Shown: one piece after another, positions 22,260-32,474 of the stretch
Numbering within the stretch: the first letter of the stretch is position 1
Layout: the number at the start of each line of letters is the position of its first letter
From: Rhizophagus clarus
Lineage: Eukaryota; Glomeromycota; Glomeromycetes; Glomerales; Glomeraceae
Length of the DNA stretch: 64,000 bases
Assembly (NCBI GenBank): GCA_015698045.1
Contig: BLAL01000285.1
Coordinates: forward strand, 806,001 to 870,000
Reading direction: 5' to 3'
The notes under the pieces: generated by a model
The model's input: the letters and a program-made list of their open reading frames with translations, nothing else
What the model was told of the DNA's origin: nothing
The model's database searches: none
Program-made: the position numbers and the translations under genes

Positions 22260-24420
22260 GCTGCGTGATGTGAATTGTACGTAGGAAAAGAACCCATCTC
22301 CACCGTGATTGATAGTGGAGCTGCGACAAGTATAATTACCAAGTCATTGATGAAACAACTTGGCTATCAAATCGATTAACCCTCTAATATGGTAATTGTC
22401 ACTGCTAATAGAACCAGAGTTCGTGCATTAGGAATGATTGCTGCATTACCAATCCATCTCAGCTATATTATAGTACAAATGCCAGTGCATGTTTTAGACT
22501 CCCAAGATGATGTTCTTATTCTAGGAAATGATTGGCTTAGAAGAGTTAATGCAATCATTAATTGGAGGCAGAGAAATTGTTAATCCATTATAAAGAAAGA
22601 ACCGTAAATGTACCTTTGATTTTTACGGTAACTAAAACTCTTATTAATGCTGAATCCCTAGGAGAAGAGGAAGATGATGATGATGAAGAATATGAAAATG
22701 AGGAGTTAGTTGAAGCTCCTTTATATTATTTGGATACCTGGGACTCAGATTCAGACGACTTAGAATATAATCTCTGGATGGAAATACATTCGCCAGATTA
22801 CTCCAAGGAAGAAGAGAAGTCTGATGATAAAAATGAAGGAAATCCTGCTGTATTTCTTGCAGAAGTGCAGGAAGAAAATAATTCTTCAACAGTGGTAAGA
22901 TCTAATCTAAGACCATTGGATCATCATCAACAAACACTCTTTCAGTCCCTTATGAAAGAATATGAAGACATCTGTGCAAAAAGTCAAACTAAGATAGGAA
23001 AAACTCATGTCATTCGACATAGGATTTTAACCGAAGATGCTGCTCCTGTCGCTCAACCTCCCTATAGAATAAATCCAGTAAAAAGGGAATTTTTAAAGAA
23101 TGAGATCGTGAAAATAGAAGCACAAGGCATTATTAGAAAATCATCTAGTCCTTGGGCTTCTTCTGTGGTAATTGTAAAAAGAAAGGAGAAGATAAAAGAT
23201 TATGCATAGTAGATTATTGAAAGTTGAACGCAATTACTAAAGCTGACGCATACCCTTTACCAAGAATTGATAATCTCTTAGAAAATTTAAGAAGTGCAAC
23301 TTGGTTTACCACTTTGGATCTTGCAAGTGGTTATTGGCAAGTTCAAATGAGTGAAGAGGATATTGAAAAGACTGCTTTCATCACCCCCTTTGGCCTGTAC
23401 GAATTTCTTGTTATGCCTTTTGGATTGGCATATGCTCCAGGAACTTTCCAGCGTCTCATGATTTATATTCTCCAAGACTTCTTAGGAATATTCGTGGCAG
23501 TACACCTGAATGATATAATCATCTACACCAGAGGACTCTGGAGACGCACTTGGATTATTTGCGTCAAGTATTTGAAACCTTGCAAAGCGCTAATCTTCAA
23601 ATTAAATTGAAAAAATGTTATTTTTGTTACCCCAATATTCACTTCCTTGGACATGTAGTATTCCCCCTTCCTTTTTGCAGTAATTAGTTAATGTGTACTT
23701 TATAAAATCATCGATAACTTTATTTCTACTTAACGGAACCTTTTTTGCTTTATAACATTGGTAGCAAATCTGATCAGCCTTATTATAAACTTTTCTTCTT
23801 CATAGGAAGGGATGGAATCCAAGTAGATCCAGAAAAAATTGAAAAGGTGAAGAATTTTCCTATACCACAAAACTTGCGACAATTGCATGCTGCGCTTAGA
23901 TTATTCTTTTATTATCAAAAATTTATTAAAGATTTTTCAAAGATTGCACGTCCCATGAATGAATTACTTAAAAAGGGCATACTTTTCGAATGGGATCAGA
24001 AGAAGCAAAATGCTTTTGAAAGATTAAAAGAGTGCTTAATGAAAGCTCCTATTTTAAACTACCCAGATTTCAACCGATCATTTATCATTTACACGGATGC
24101 CTCAGGAACAGGCTTAGGTGCTGTTCTTTCGCAACTTCAAGAGGATAGTAAAGAACATGTGATTGCATATGCGAGTCGAAGTATGAACAGAGCTGAAATG
24201 AATTATGCTATCACCGATCAAGAATGTCTTGCTATAGTTTGGGCTGTCCAACACTTTTAGCATTACTTGGGAATGAGGCCCTTCACTATTGTTATAGATC
24301 ATATTGCCTTAAAATGGCTCAAAATCTCCAAGATTCCAAAAGGAAGGTGAGCCAGATGGATCATGGAACTCCAGCAATATGACTTCCAAATTAAGCATCG
24401 CCCAGGAAAAGCTAATGCTA
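22260..24420 (+). mobile_element. Ty3 Pol: protease, reverse transcriptase, RNase H
   Basis: The protease motif VIDSGAATSIITKSL is near 22,300-22,345 and is followed by an acidic linker (22,660-22,860). Reverse transcriptase motifs YPLPRIDNLLENL, FTTLDLASGYWQV, FGLYEFLVMPFGLAYAPGTF and HLNDIIIYTRG show the usual palm order. RNase H begins at IYTDASGTGLGAVLSQ (about 24,088), with YAITDQECLAIVWA and the closing GKANANADALSR (about 24,410-24,440). Broken in a few places. Confidence 0.88.
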
Positions 24421-24469
24421 ATGCTGATGCTTTATCACGAATCCATGAAGACCCAGTTAAGTGTTATAT

Positions 24470-25252
24470 GGTTTCTATCGTTCCTTCTGGATTGAATAAT
24501 GAAGAAATGCCTGAAAAAACCTTAAATATTGGTAAGTGTTATGGTTGCCAGGAAAAGCGACCTTTTCTAGAAAAGTATAGTATCCAAGGAAAATCTTTTC
24601 TGTGTTGCCAAAGTTGTAACATAAATCTAAAAGATAATGAGGAAATCTGTGAAAGATGTCATAAATCTGCCCTATGCACTGATGAATGGGATATCTACCA
24701 CGACTTTAATAGTTATTGCTCCATCATAGGAGACGCATACTTTATTAATGATGGACATCATACTATTTTGAGTGTCAATGAAGAATTGAAAAGAAAAGAT
24801 GCGCTAAGAGTCAGAAAATTCAAGCGCAACTACAAAAGGAAGAAGAAATCATCAATTAAGCAAAGACTTATATTTGAAGAAAATGCGACATGGAAATAGA
24901 ACGTGCTGTAGTTCAAAGAAATGTTCAACTCACCAGAGATCTAGGAATCCTAGATAATAATCGTCCTAGCTACCAAAACCATTGTGAGAATTGTGGAATG
25001 CTTTTAAACTCAAAAAGAAAAAATTGGATGTTATTTTCTTATCCACCTCCATATGATCAATGGTACTGCTTTAGTGATGTACTTACATGCAAAATTTGTT
25101 TTAGAGAATTAGCAGAAGAATATTTTGGAGATGTAGAAATGCAATACTTAGAAATCCTTAAAGAAACCACTGAGATAGAAATGTCGCAAAATGAACATTT
25201 TTCTCCAGGAATCGGTTGGAAGTATGATGAAGAAGAGGAATATGAAATTTGA
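24470..25252 (+). mobile_element. Cys-rich module between RNase H and integrase of the Ty3 element
   Basis: After the RNase H signature, this stretch encodes several CxxC pairs in two clusters: CYGCQEK...CCQSCNI...CERCHKSALC (about 24,537-24,690) and CENCGM...CKICFREL (about 24,990-25,110). It is followed by an acidic tail. Spacing suggests treble-clef or zinc-ribbon folds binding two or three zinc ions. Ty3 elements usually have only a short linker here, so this looks like an added domain. Its role is unknown. Confidence 0.6.
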
Positions 25253-25476
25253 CAAACCCGTATTCATCCAGATATGAATCCAGACTATTTGGTTAATGAA
25301 TCCTGGTGAAATGAACCTATCGATATTCAAATTGAAAACTATTATTACAAAACTGAAATAATCATGAATAATATCAAAGTGGTCGTGCAATAACCACTTT
25401 TCTAAACTCAGCACAAAAAGAAAAGAAAACAAACAGGTAAAAGTGAAAGTGTTAGCATTGTGACTAACAGCCCATC

Positions 25477-26720
25477 ATGGATCCCAACCAATACCACCAA
25501 ATATATCAATATTTACATCAACAAATACTACCTACCTTTAATATGTCTCGAGAAAAACAGAAATTTATTAACCTCTATAACAATTTTGAATTAAAATTAA
25601 ATTATCTCTATAAGAAGAACAAAAGGAAAAATGGACAATTATTGAAAGTCATTAAAAATTTTGAATTGGAACCACTATTATATATGATACACAATGATCC
25701 TACTGCCGCTTATTTTGCAGTAGATACCATGTTCAATAAAATTAAGGATTGTTACTATTGGCCTCAAATATATAAAAACATAAGTGAATATGTTAGATCA
25801 TTTGATTCTTATCAAAGAAGAGGAAAATCCAAAGCAAACCAATTGCTTCACCCTATTGTCGTGCATGGACTCTTTTATCAAGTAGGAATAGAATTTGTCA
25901 AACCATTACCCATAACTCCTAATGGAAATCATTATATAATTGTTGCTATGGATTATATGACCAAATGGCCTGAAGCGAGACCAGTGTCATGTGCTACTGC
26001 AGAAGAAACATCACAATTTATCTATGAAGATATTATTTATCGTCATGGATGCCCTGCAAAATTATTGTCAAATAGAGGAACACATTTTAATAATCAAATG
26101 GTAGAAAAACTTTTGAAGAAATTTGGGATTAAACATGTATTTTCTACTTCCTATCACCCAAAACAAACAGATTAGTCAAATGATTTAATCGTACCTTATG
26201 TGAATCATTATCAAAGTTAGTAATCCAGACCAATGAGTGGAATAGATATATTGCTCCAGTCTTGTTTGCATATCAGACAAGCAAACATTCTACCACGAAA
26301 ATATCACCCTTTTATTTGGTAAATGGAAGAGAAGCTAAACTCCCTGTGGATAATTTATCTGATAATTTGGGACATATAAATCACAGACTTTTATCTTTGA
26401 TCAATGATCTGCCTCATGTGCGAGAAGAAGCAAAGATAAAGGTTCGAGAGAGTCAGGTCAAGCAAAAGGATTATCATGATCAGAAAATTAAAAAGGAGTT
26501 AAATTTTGAAATAGGAGATAAAGTCTTATATTACGATACTGCAAAAAAAATAATGGACTGGAAAATTAGACTCAAAATGGAAAGGTCCCTTTTATATTCA
26601 TGAAATTAGGCAAAATGGTGCTTATAAATTACGCTCTATAGAAGGAAGAGTTTTACGAACTCCTGTAAATGGAAGTTTGTTAAAATTATATTACAATCGA
26701 CAAAATTGGGCACTGATCAT
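25477..26720 (+). mobile_element. Ty3 integrase region
   Basis: Zinc-binding N-terminal part and the standard lead-in TMFNKIKDCYYWPQIYKNI, then the DDE core: VGIEFVKPLPITPNGNHY, VAMDYMTKWPEA, HFNNQMVEKLLKKFGIKH and STSYHPKQTD. C-terminal GPF-like and SH3-like sequence (YKLRSIEGRVLRTPVNGSLLK) ends near 26,690. Part of the broken fossil. Confidence 0.85.
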
Positions 26721-26937
26721 TGCAGTATAGTTAGTAATAATTTAAATTTACACCTCGTGGAAATATGACAACTTAATTTAAGTATGATCTACAAGTTTTA
26801 CAATGGAATCACAAGAATATTTAACCAGCTGCCCCAAAATAATTCGAAAAATTTTGTGAAAATTTTATTAAAAAAAAAAGAAGAAAAACTACAACACAAA
26901 GAAAAAGAAGAAAATAAATGAATGAAAGGAAAATTAT

Positions 26938-27447
26938 TTATATGGTAGGAGGATGAGTAGGAAAATTATCGAGATTAGTGTTAAAAGTAGTAGGAGTAGA
27001 AGGGGATTGTTGAACTCTATTTGCAATCGCTACAGCTCGAACTGCTGTTTCTTGCTTCGCCATAAATTTACAATGCCACCCTTTTCGTTCTTGTCTTAAG
27101 GAACTTATCTTCATCTCCAACCTAGACTTGTTCAAAGTTAATGACTGTACTTGAGTTCTTAGAAGCCTATTTTAGTCTTCTGTTTTTTTTAAATGCTCAA
27201 TCTCATCTTCTTTGTGAACTACCTTCTTTTCCAACTCTTTCTTTTCCATAAACAAGGAAGCTGCGATGCCAAAAGCTTGTTGAGCTAAGCCTTCACTTTC
27301 TTGAGGCTTATCAATGCCTTTTCTTCAAAAATGCCTTCTTCTGACGGCCTTACTTAGTTTATTATGTTTTCTTTTATTATTTTGGCCTCGAGAGGCATGA
27401 GAATTGCGGAGTTTTCTGCGAGCAACATTGGTGTCAGTGCGAGTCAT
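26938..27447 (-). mobile_element. Antisense basic/coiled-coil frame in the 3' part of the Ty3 element
   Basis: On the minus strand a protein-like stretch begins at an ATG near 27,447 with a basic N-terminus (RRKLRNSHASRGQNNKRKHNK). It continues with heptad-like, charged helices (MEKKELEKKVVHKEDEIEHLKK, KSRLEMKISSLRQ) and ends with a Pro/Thr-rich tail at 26,938. Composition and codon pattern look real rather than incidental. It would be an accessory antisense gene of the fossil element; it is broken in a few places. No known family. Confidence 0.45.
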
Positions 27448-27966
27448 ATTGAAAATTAAAGTTAATATTAACTCAAAATTTACTCAGTATTACGAATTTC
27501 ATTGATCATATCATTACATAATAATGATATATATATTTTCCTATTTACTACACCACACTTCCAACCTGCTAGTAAATGAGATCACTCATAATATACCAAG
27601 CTAAGAGGCCCCCAAAGGGAATTTATGCTGAAACCTGAAATTAGCAAGGCATAGAAGCTGATCATTTTGGCCAGGAATGACCGAGTATGTGTGATGAAGA
27701 TTTGGTGCTATAATCAGCCTTCCCTTATATCCTATTTTTTCAAATTTTTCAAATTATGGGATTGGGAAATGTTGGTAATTTCTGATAAAATTTGGTTTGA
27801 TTTTTGTGGTAATTTCTGGAAAGATTCTTCATTTAAATTTTCATTAATGTCGCACCATTTTTAAATCATCTTCATCTTCAATGATGAAGGATGACATAAT
27901 ATGACAACTTAATTATTACATATATATATAGTAAAGTATAAATAGTGTTAAAAAAAAAAAAAAAAA

Positions 27967-28401
27967 ATGGATTTTTCATTATTTCTTATTGATCTTCAAG
28001 AAACTCATCCTTTAGAAATAGGACCAATGATTCCTCTATATTCAGAAGATATAGATATAAAAGAAAAGTTTTTGAAGTCCTATATGCAATTACAGCATTC
28101 GATACAGCTCAAAAATAGGATTCTATCATTAGTAAATGCTTATTTTGTAGGAAAAATACTCGTAGAGATAGAAACAACGTCGGAAAGGTTCAGGATGAAA
28201 AGAAGGTTAACAAAGTATTATTTAACCATGACAGAATATACTTTTGATCTTTTTGAACCTAATCCTTTTCAAATATTGCAAACTAAGTATTTGAACATTC
28301 AAGACATAAGAAAAATGAAGCGTCAAGAAATCTTGGTATTAAGAAGTTATTTGAATAAGGATTTCGCAGGAGCTCAAAATTTAGGAGAAGAGAGTTGTTA
28401 G
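27967..28401 (+). CDS. Accessory frame of 144 aa abutting the 3' LTR of the Ty3 element
   Basis: Open frame starting MDFSLFLIDLQETHP after a 16-base A run and ending with a stop that lies inside the first bases of the 3' LTR (28,396). It encodes a helical, moderately basic protein (ERFRMKRRLTKYYLTMTEYTF, IRKMKRQEILVLRSYLNK) without a signal peptide, transmembrane segment or Cys pairs, so it is not envelope-like. I do not recognise it. Its position just before the LTR is where some Ty3 lineages carry an extra gene. Confidence 0.5.
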   Translation: MDFSLFLIDLQETHPLEIGPMIPLYSEDIDIKEKFLKSYMQLQHSIQLKNRILSLVNAYFVGKILVEIETTSERFRMKRRLTKYYLTMTEYTFDLFEPNPFQILQTKYLNIQDIRKMKRQEILVLRSYLNKDFAGAQNLGEESC

Positions 28402-28778
28402 ACGAATGATTCGCATTTACATGATGATGAATATTAATATTACTGCACTACAAATGATCAATGTAATATATAAAGTATATTAAGTATATTTAGTATATTT
28501 AGTATATATTTCTTATATATTATTTATAGTATATATAGTACTTATTTCTTATATTTCTTTTATTATTTAAATTTCTTATATATTATTTATTATATTTATA
28601 TCTTTTATATCTTATATTATTTATATATTTAAATGGAGTTTAATTTGTATAAATATCTTGAATATTCGCTTAAAAGTAGAGAGGAAGTTCAGACAAGTTG
28701 TTTATAATAAAGTTGTAATTGCAAGTGTTATAAGATTACCTTATTGTATAAGTTATTAACGTACCTACAACTAATAAA
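28396..28778 (+). repeat. 3' LTR of the Ty3 element, first part
   Basis: Matches 19,811 to about 20,193 of the 5' LTR with scattered transitions. It breaks off at CTAATAAA, where the array-type TIR transposon starts (28,779). Confidence 0.88.
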
Positions 28779-29199
28779 CATCAGGAAAAATTTTGGTCTA
28801 TAGATCTGCGCAATTCTGCGGAATCCAATTCTGCGCAGATCTGAGGACATGCTGATGCACAGCACTGAAAAATTTCATGGATTTCTGCGCAGTTCTGCAA
28901 ACACAAAAAAATCTGCGAAAATTTTCAAAAACAAATCTGCGAAATTTTTCAAAATTTTTGACAATTTACAATTACTTTTATCGTTAATTAACATCAATTA
29001 ATTTATTTAATTTATTTAATTAAAGCATTACAAATAAATCAATTTACTACACTATTAACTACACTATTTCAGATATTAAATGCACTAAATTTTCCGGCCT
29101 TTCTTTTTTTACTTTCACTGTTTCGTTGAAAATGTAAAAAACAGTTTTTTTGAGGTTTTTTATCTTTATATTAGGATTGGAACCTTTCTTTCAGTTTCC

Positions 29200-30974
29200 T
29201 GTGCCTGCAAAAAAAAACTAATAAAACCATCAGTAAACATTTCATTAAATAAAAAAAAAACAAAAAAAAAATTAAATTCCGTTTACTTTGAAATTCTATC
29301 CAGAGACAGGTCAGAAAACTGCAGACCTAAACTAATATTTTTCAAAATTTTAATCTTCAAAATTCGTCTGGTAAACGTCTGGAAAGCTGATGACTTATAA
29401 AATAAAAAACAAAACAATTAGTTGACGTTTTATTTAAAAAAAAATAATTCGAAGGTAAATACCTTCAAATTCCTCTAGAAAACCTCTAGAAAGATGCAAA
29501 TCTAAAAAATGAATTTGAAACGTTAATTAACGTTTCATTAATAAAAATTTTTTTTTATCTTCAGGATGATACCTAGTCTGCCGCGAGATGGGGTCTATCT
29601 AAAAAAAATGAAACGAACATTATTTAATGTTCGTTGAAATAAAAACAAGATAAAAAATAATTTTTTTTACCTTCAGTCTGCTTAGAGTTCTGGATCTAAA
29701 AAAAGAAAAATAAAACAAACCATTAGTTTCATTTTGTTTCGTAAAATAAAATATTATTTTGAGGTTTTTTTACATTCGAAATAACTTGGTCCACTTCTTT
29801 CGGACTTAAAAAAAGAAAGAAAATGAACGTTAGTTAATGTTCGTTGAAATAAAAGTAAAAAAAAATTATTATTTTTTTTTACTTACAGTAGTCCGCCTAT
29901 AAAGGACTTCCGGACCTAAAAAATAAAAAAAAATGAACATTAGTAATGTTCATTTAAATAAAATAAAAAAAAAATAATAATTTTCAAAGGTATTATACCT
30001 TTAAAATACCGGTTCACCTCTAAATTCTGGATCCTAAAAAATAAAAAAAATGAACATTAGTAACGTTCGTTTAAATAAAACAAAAAAAAATAATAATTTT
30101 CAAAGATTAATTATACCTTCAAAATACCATAGTGAAATTAAAGTAAAAAAAATTATTTTTTTTACTTAATAGTCCACCTCGAAATGAAGTTCCAGACCTA
30201 AAAAAAGGAGAAAAGCGAAACGTTACTAACATTTCACTAAAATACAAAAAAAAATTATTTTTTTTTTCTTTACTTAATAGTCCGCCTTGAAATGGAGTTC
30301 TGGACCTTAAAAAAAAGAAGAAAAGTGAAACGTTAGTAACATTTCGCTAAAATACGAAAAAAAAAATCTTTTTTTTTTACTTACAGTGGTCTGCCTCGAA
30401 GCGGAGTTCCAGACCTAAAAAAAGAAGAGAAGCGAAACATTACTAACATTTCGCTAAAATACGAAAAAAAAACTTATTTTTTTTTACTTGAATTGGTCTA
30501 CCTCAAAATGGAATTCTGGACCTAAAGAAAAGAGAAAGTGAAACGTTACTAACATTTCACTAAAATACAAAAAAAAATTTTTTTGATCTACTTAATAGTC
30601 GGCCTCGAAATGGAGTTTCAGACCTTAAAAAAAAGAAGAAAAGCAAAACATTAATAATGTTTTGCTAAAATACGAAAAAAAAAATCTTTTTTTTTTATTT
30701 ACAGTGGTCCACCTCAAAGTGGAGTTCCAGACCTAAAAAAAGAAGAGAAGCGAAATATTACTAATATTTCGCTAAAATATGAAAAAAAAACTTATTTTTT
30801 TTTACTTGAATTGGTCTGCCTCGAAATGGAGTTTCAGACCTAAAGAAAGGGAGAAAAGCGAAACATTACTAACGTTTTGCTAAAATACAAAAAAAAAATT
30901 ATTTTTTTATTCTTTACTTAGTGGTCCGCCTTAAAATGGAGTTCCAGACCTTAAAAAAAGAAGAAAAGTGAAAC
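29200..30974. repeat. Left hairpin array of the TIR transposon
   Basis: Tandem units of about 105 bp. Each has (i) a GGTCCG...CGGACC-type inverted repeat around CCTCGAAATGGAGTT, (ii) a short purine spacer, (iii) a 23-bp palindrome of the form GCGAAACGTTA-N-TAACGTTTCGC, and (iv) facing A and T runs. From about 30,282 the units fall into a three-unit higher order (A-B-C, about 315 bp) recognised by their lead-ins CTTAATAGTC, TTACAGTGGTC and CTTGAATTGGTC. Units toward 29,200 are more degenerate. The last A unit is cut at 30,974 by the Polinton. Confidence 0.85.
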
Positions 30975-31929
30975 ATATAGACAATTTTGGGACTTCTAGG
31001 ACAAATTAGCTATATACCTATAAACAAGTGTAAGTCCCTCCAGGCTTAATTCCCAATATAAAAATTTATGTAATCTTTTAAGAGATCCAAATTTGATTGC
31101 AACATCAGGAAACATATCGAAATACGATATTGAATTTAAGTTTTAAATCAGGCTGGGGCACAAATTCTGTTAACATATCTTCTTATCCAAATTTTTAGTT
31201 TTCAAGTTAAAGGGGATAACCATCTTTGTTAACGCGCTGGCCAATTTTTAATCTCAAATAATATAACAAAAAAAGTATGCTATATTGCTTGACTTTAAAA
31301 AAGGCCAAGAGCACCGAGGACCAAAGTGTCCGAGTGTGCTCGCAGGCCGTAAATGCAAGCTCATTTTGCATATCAGATTTTATGTTATCCTAGAATTAAT
31401 TCTAAAGCTGATTCATTAACGTAAATAAATCCAGGATAAGTCTCACCTCAAAGAGGTGAGATTTATCCTGTCCGGTATCCAAATTCTTGATTAAAAAAAA
31501 ATTGAGTCTATTCTAGCATACCATTATTTTCTTGATATACAGGAAACCATTCTAAAGTCAATTCATTTAAAAATTCATTAAGAAAAATAAATCTCACCTC
31601 TGAGTGACCATATTTATATCACACCTAAAAGTAATATACAGGAAACCTTTCTAAAGCCAATTTGTTTGGAAATTCATTAAGTCAGATAAGTCTCACCTCT
31701 AAGTCTCACCTTTAAGTCTAACCTTTAGGAGAAAAAAATAAGTCTTACCTCAAAGTATAACCTTTTCATTATATTGATCGAACATTTGGGCTTTATCCCG
31801 AAGAATATTCACATGACGAATCTGATAAAGGCTCTTATTACAATAGCTACATAGGTCATTATCAATCCCAGGAGGCTTATCTATCTTAGTAGGTTTGCCA
31901 CATGCTCTGCATGGTCGGCGCAACTTAGC
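30975..31929 (+). repeat. Left 955-bp terminal inverted repeat of the Polinton-class element
   Basis: Starts ATATAGACAATTTTGGGAC. It matches the reverse complement of 44,215-45,169 with about nine differences, all transitions. It contains a 39-bp palindrome (about 31,434-31,472, CAGGATAAGTCTCACCTC-AAA-inverse) and several more copies of the box AGGTGAGACTTA or its relatives between 31,590 and 31,760. It also holds the 3' half of a small Cys-rich gene that crosses its inner edge. Confidence 0.9.
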
Positions 31930-32025
31930 TTTGCAATGTAAATGGCATCCTTCAGGTTTATCACAACCGTTACCACAAATCCCACCAGTATTTTTAAGAT
32001 GATAACAAACAAATTTTGCCTTCAT
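31750..32025 (-). CDS. Small Cys-rich zinc-finger protein crossing the inner edge of the TIR (Polinton part)
   Basis: 91 residues, ATG at 32,023-32,025. Cys/His pattern: CYHLKNTGGICGNGCDKPEGCHLHC in the N-terminal half, then CRACGKPTK...CSYCNKSLYQIRH, enough ligands for two or three zinc sites. The C-terminal 60 residues lie inside the left inverted repeat, so the right repeat holds a promoterless copy of that half (44,218-44,393, plus strand). A small DNA- or RNA-binding role is plausible but unproven. Confidence 0.6.
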   Translation of the reverse strand: MKAKFVCYHLKNTGGICGNGCDKPEGCHLHCKAKLRRPCRACGKPTKIDKPPGIDNDLCSYCNKSLYQIRHVNILRDKAQMFDQYNEKVIL

Positions 32026-32099
32026 TTCTTCTAAAAGAATAAATAATTTTAATTGAAAAAATCTTTACACAATATAGTAAAACATAAACTAATTATACA

Positions 32100-32360
32100 A
32101 TGAGTACACAAAAGCAATTAGCAGATACAAAGCCCACATATCAGGAAGTCGAGCAGGCATTAATAAAAGTCGTCAAAGCAGGCATCTATTATAGAAAGCC
32201 AAAGGATGGCAAATTCATGCAATTATATAAAGAAAGGATCAAAAAATTACGCCAAGCAGAGGAACCACAAGAATATGTATTAAAATTAGCCATGACGATA
32301 TTTCCCAATAAAGATAAATATGATAAAATCATGGACGATTATAAATCATGGTATGGATAA
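32100..32360 (+). CDS. Hypothetical small helical protein (Polinton part)
   Basis: 86 residues, ATG at 32,100, 74 bp from the divergently read Cys-rich gene. Charged and helical (TYQEVEQALIKVVKAGIYY, MQLYKERIKKLRQAEEPQEYVLKL). Similar-looking coding sequence continues toward 32,480, where it meets the integrase region end to end. No recognised family. Confidence 0.45.
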   Translation: MSTQKQLADTKPTYQEVEQALIKVVKAGIYYRKPKDGKFMQLYKERIKKLRQAEEPQEYVLKLAMTIFPNKDKYDKIMDDYKSWYG

Positions 32361-32474
32361 GATCCAAAGATTCTTAATTCAATTATAGAATTATACAAGC
32401 TATACCATAAATTAGCTAAAGATTATTTCGTTACAGAAGACAAAGTTGATGAAGAGACAGAAGACTTCCTATCA

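Noticed and set aside
27967-28401. Envelope gene of the Ty3 element
   Set aside because: The product has no signal peptide, membrane anchor or cysteine pattern, so an envelope role is not supported.
30643-30772. Compensatory base changes in palindromes as evidence for a conserved structured RNA
   Set aside because: The changes are confined to CpG dinucleotides, which methylated-cytosine deamination explains without RNA selection.
29200-30974. CRISPR-like array of repeats and spacers
   Set aside because: Unit and spacer are both repeated and palindromic, units diverge steadily, and no cas-type genes occur. The context is eukaryotic transposon DNA.
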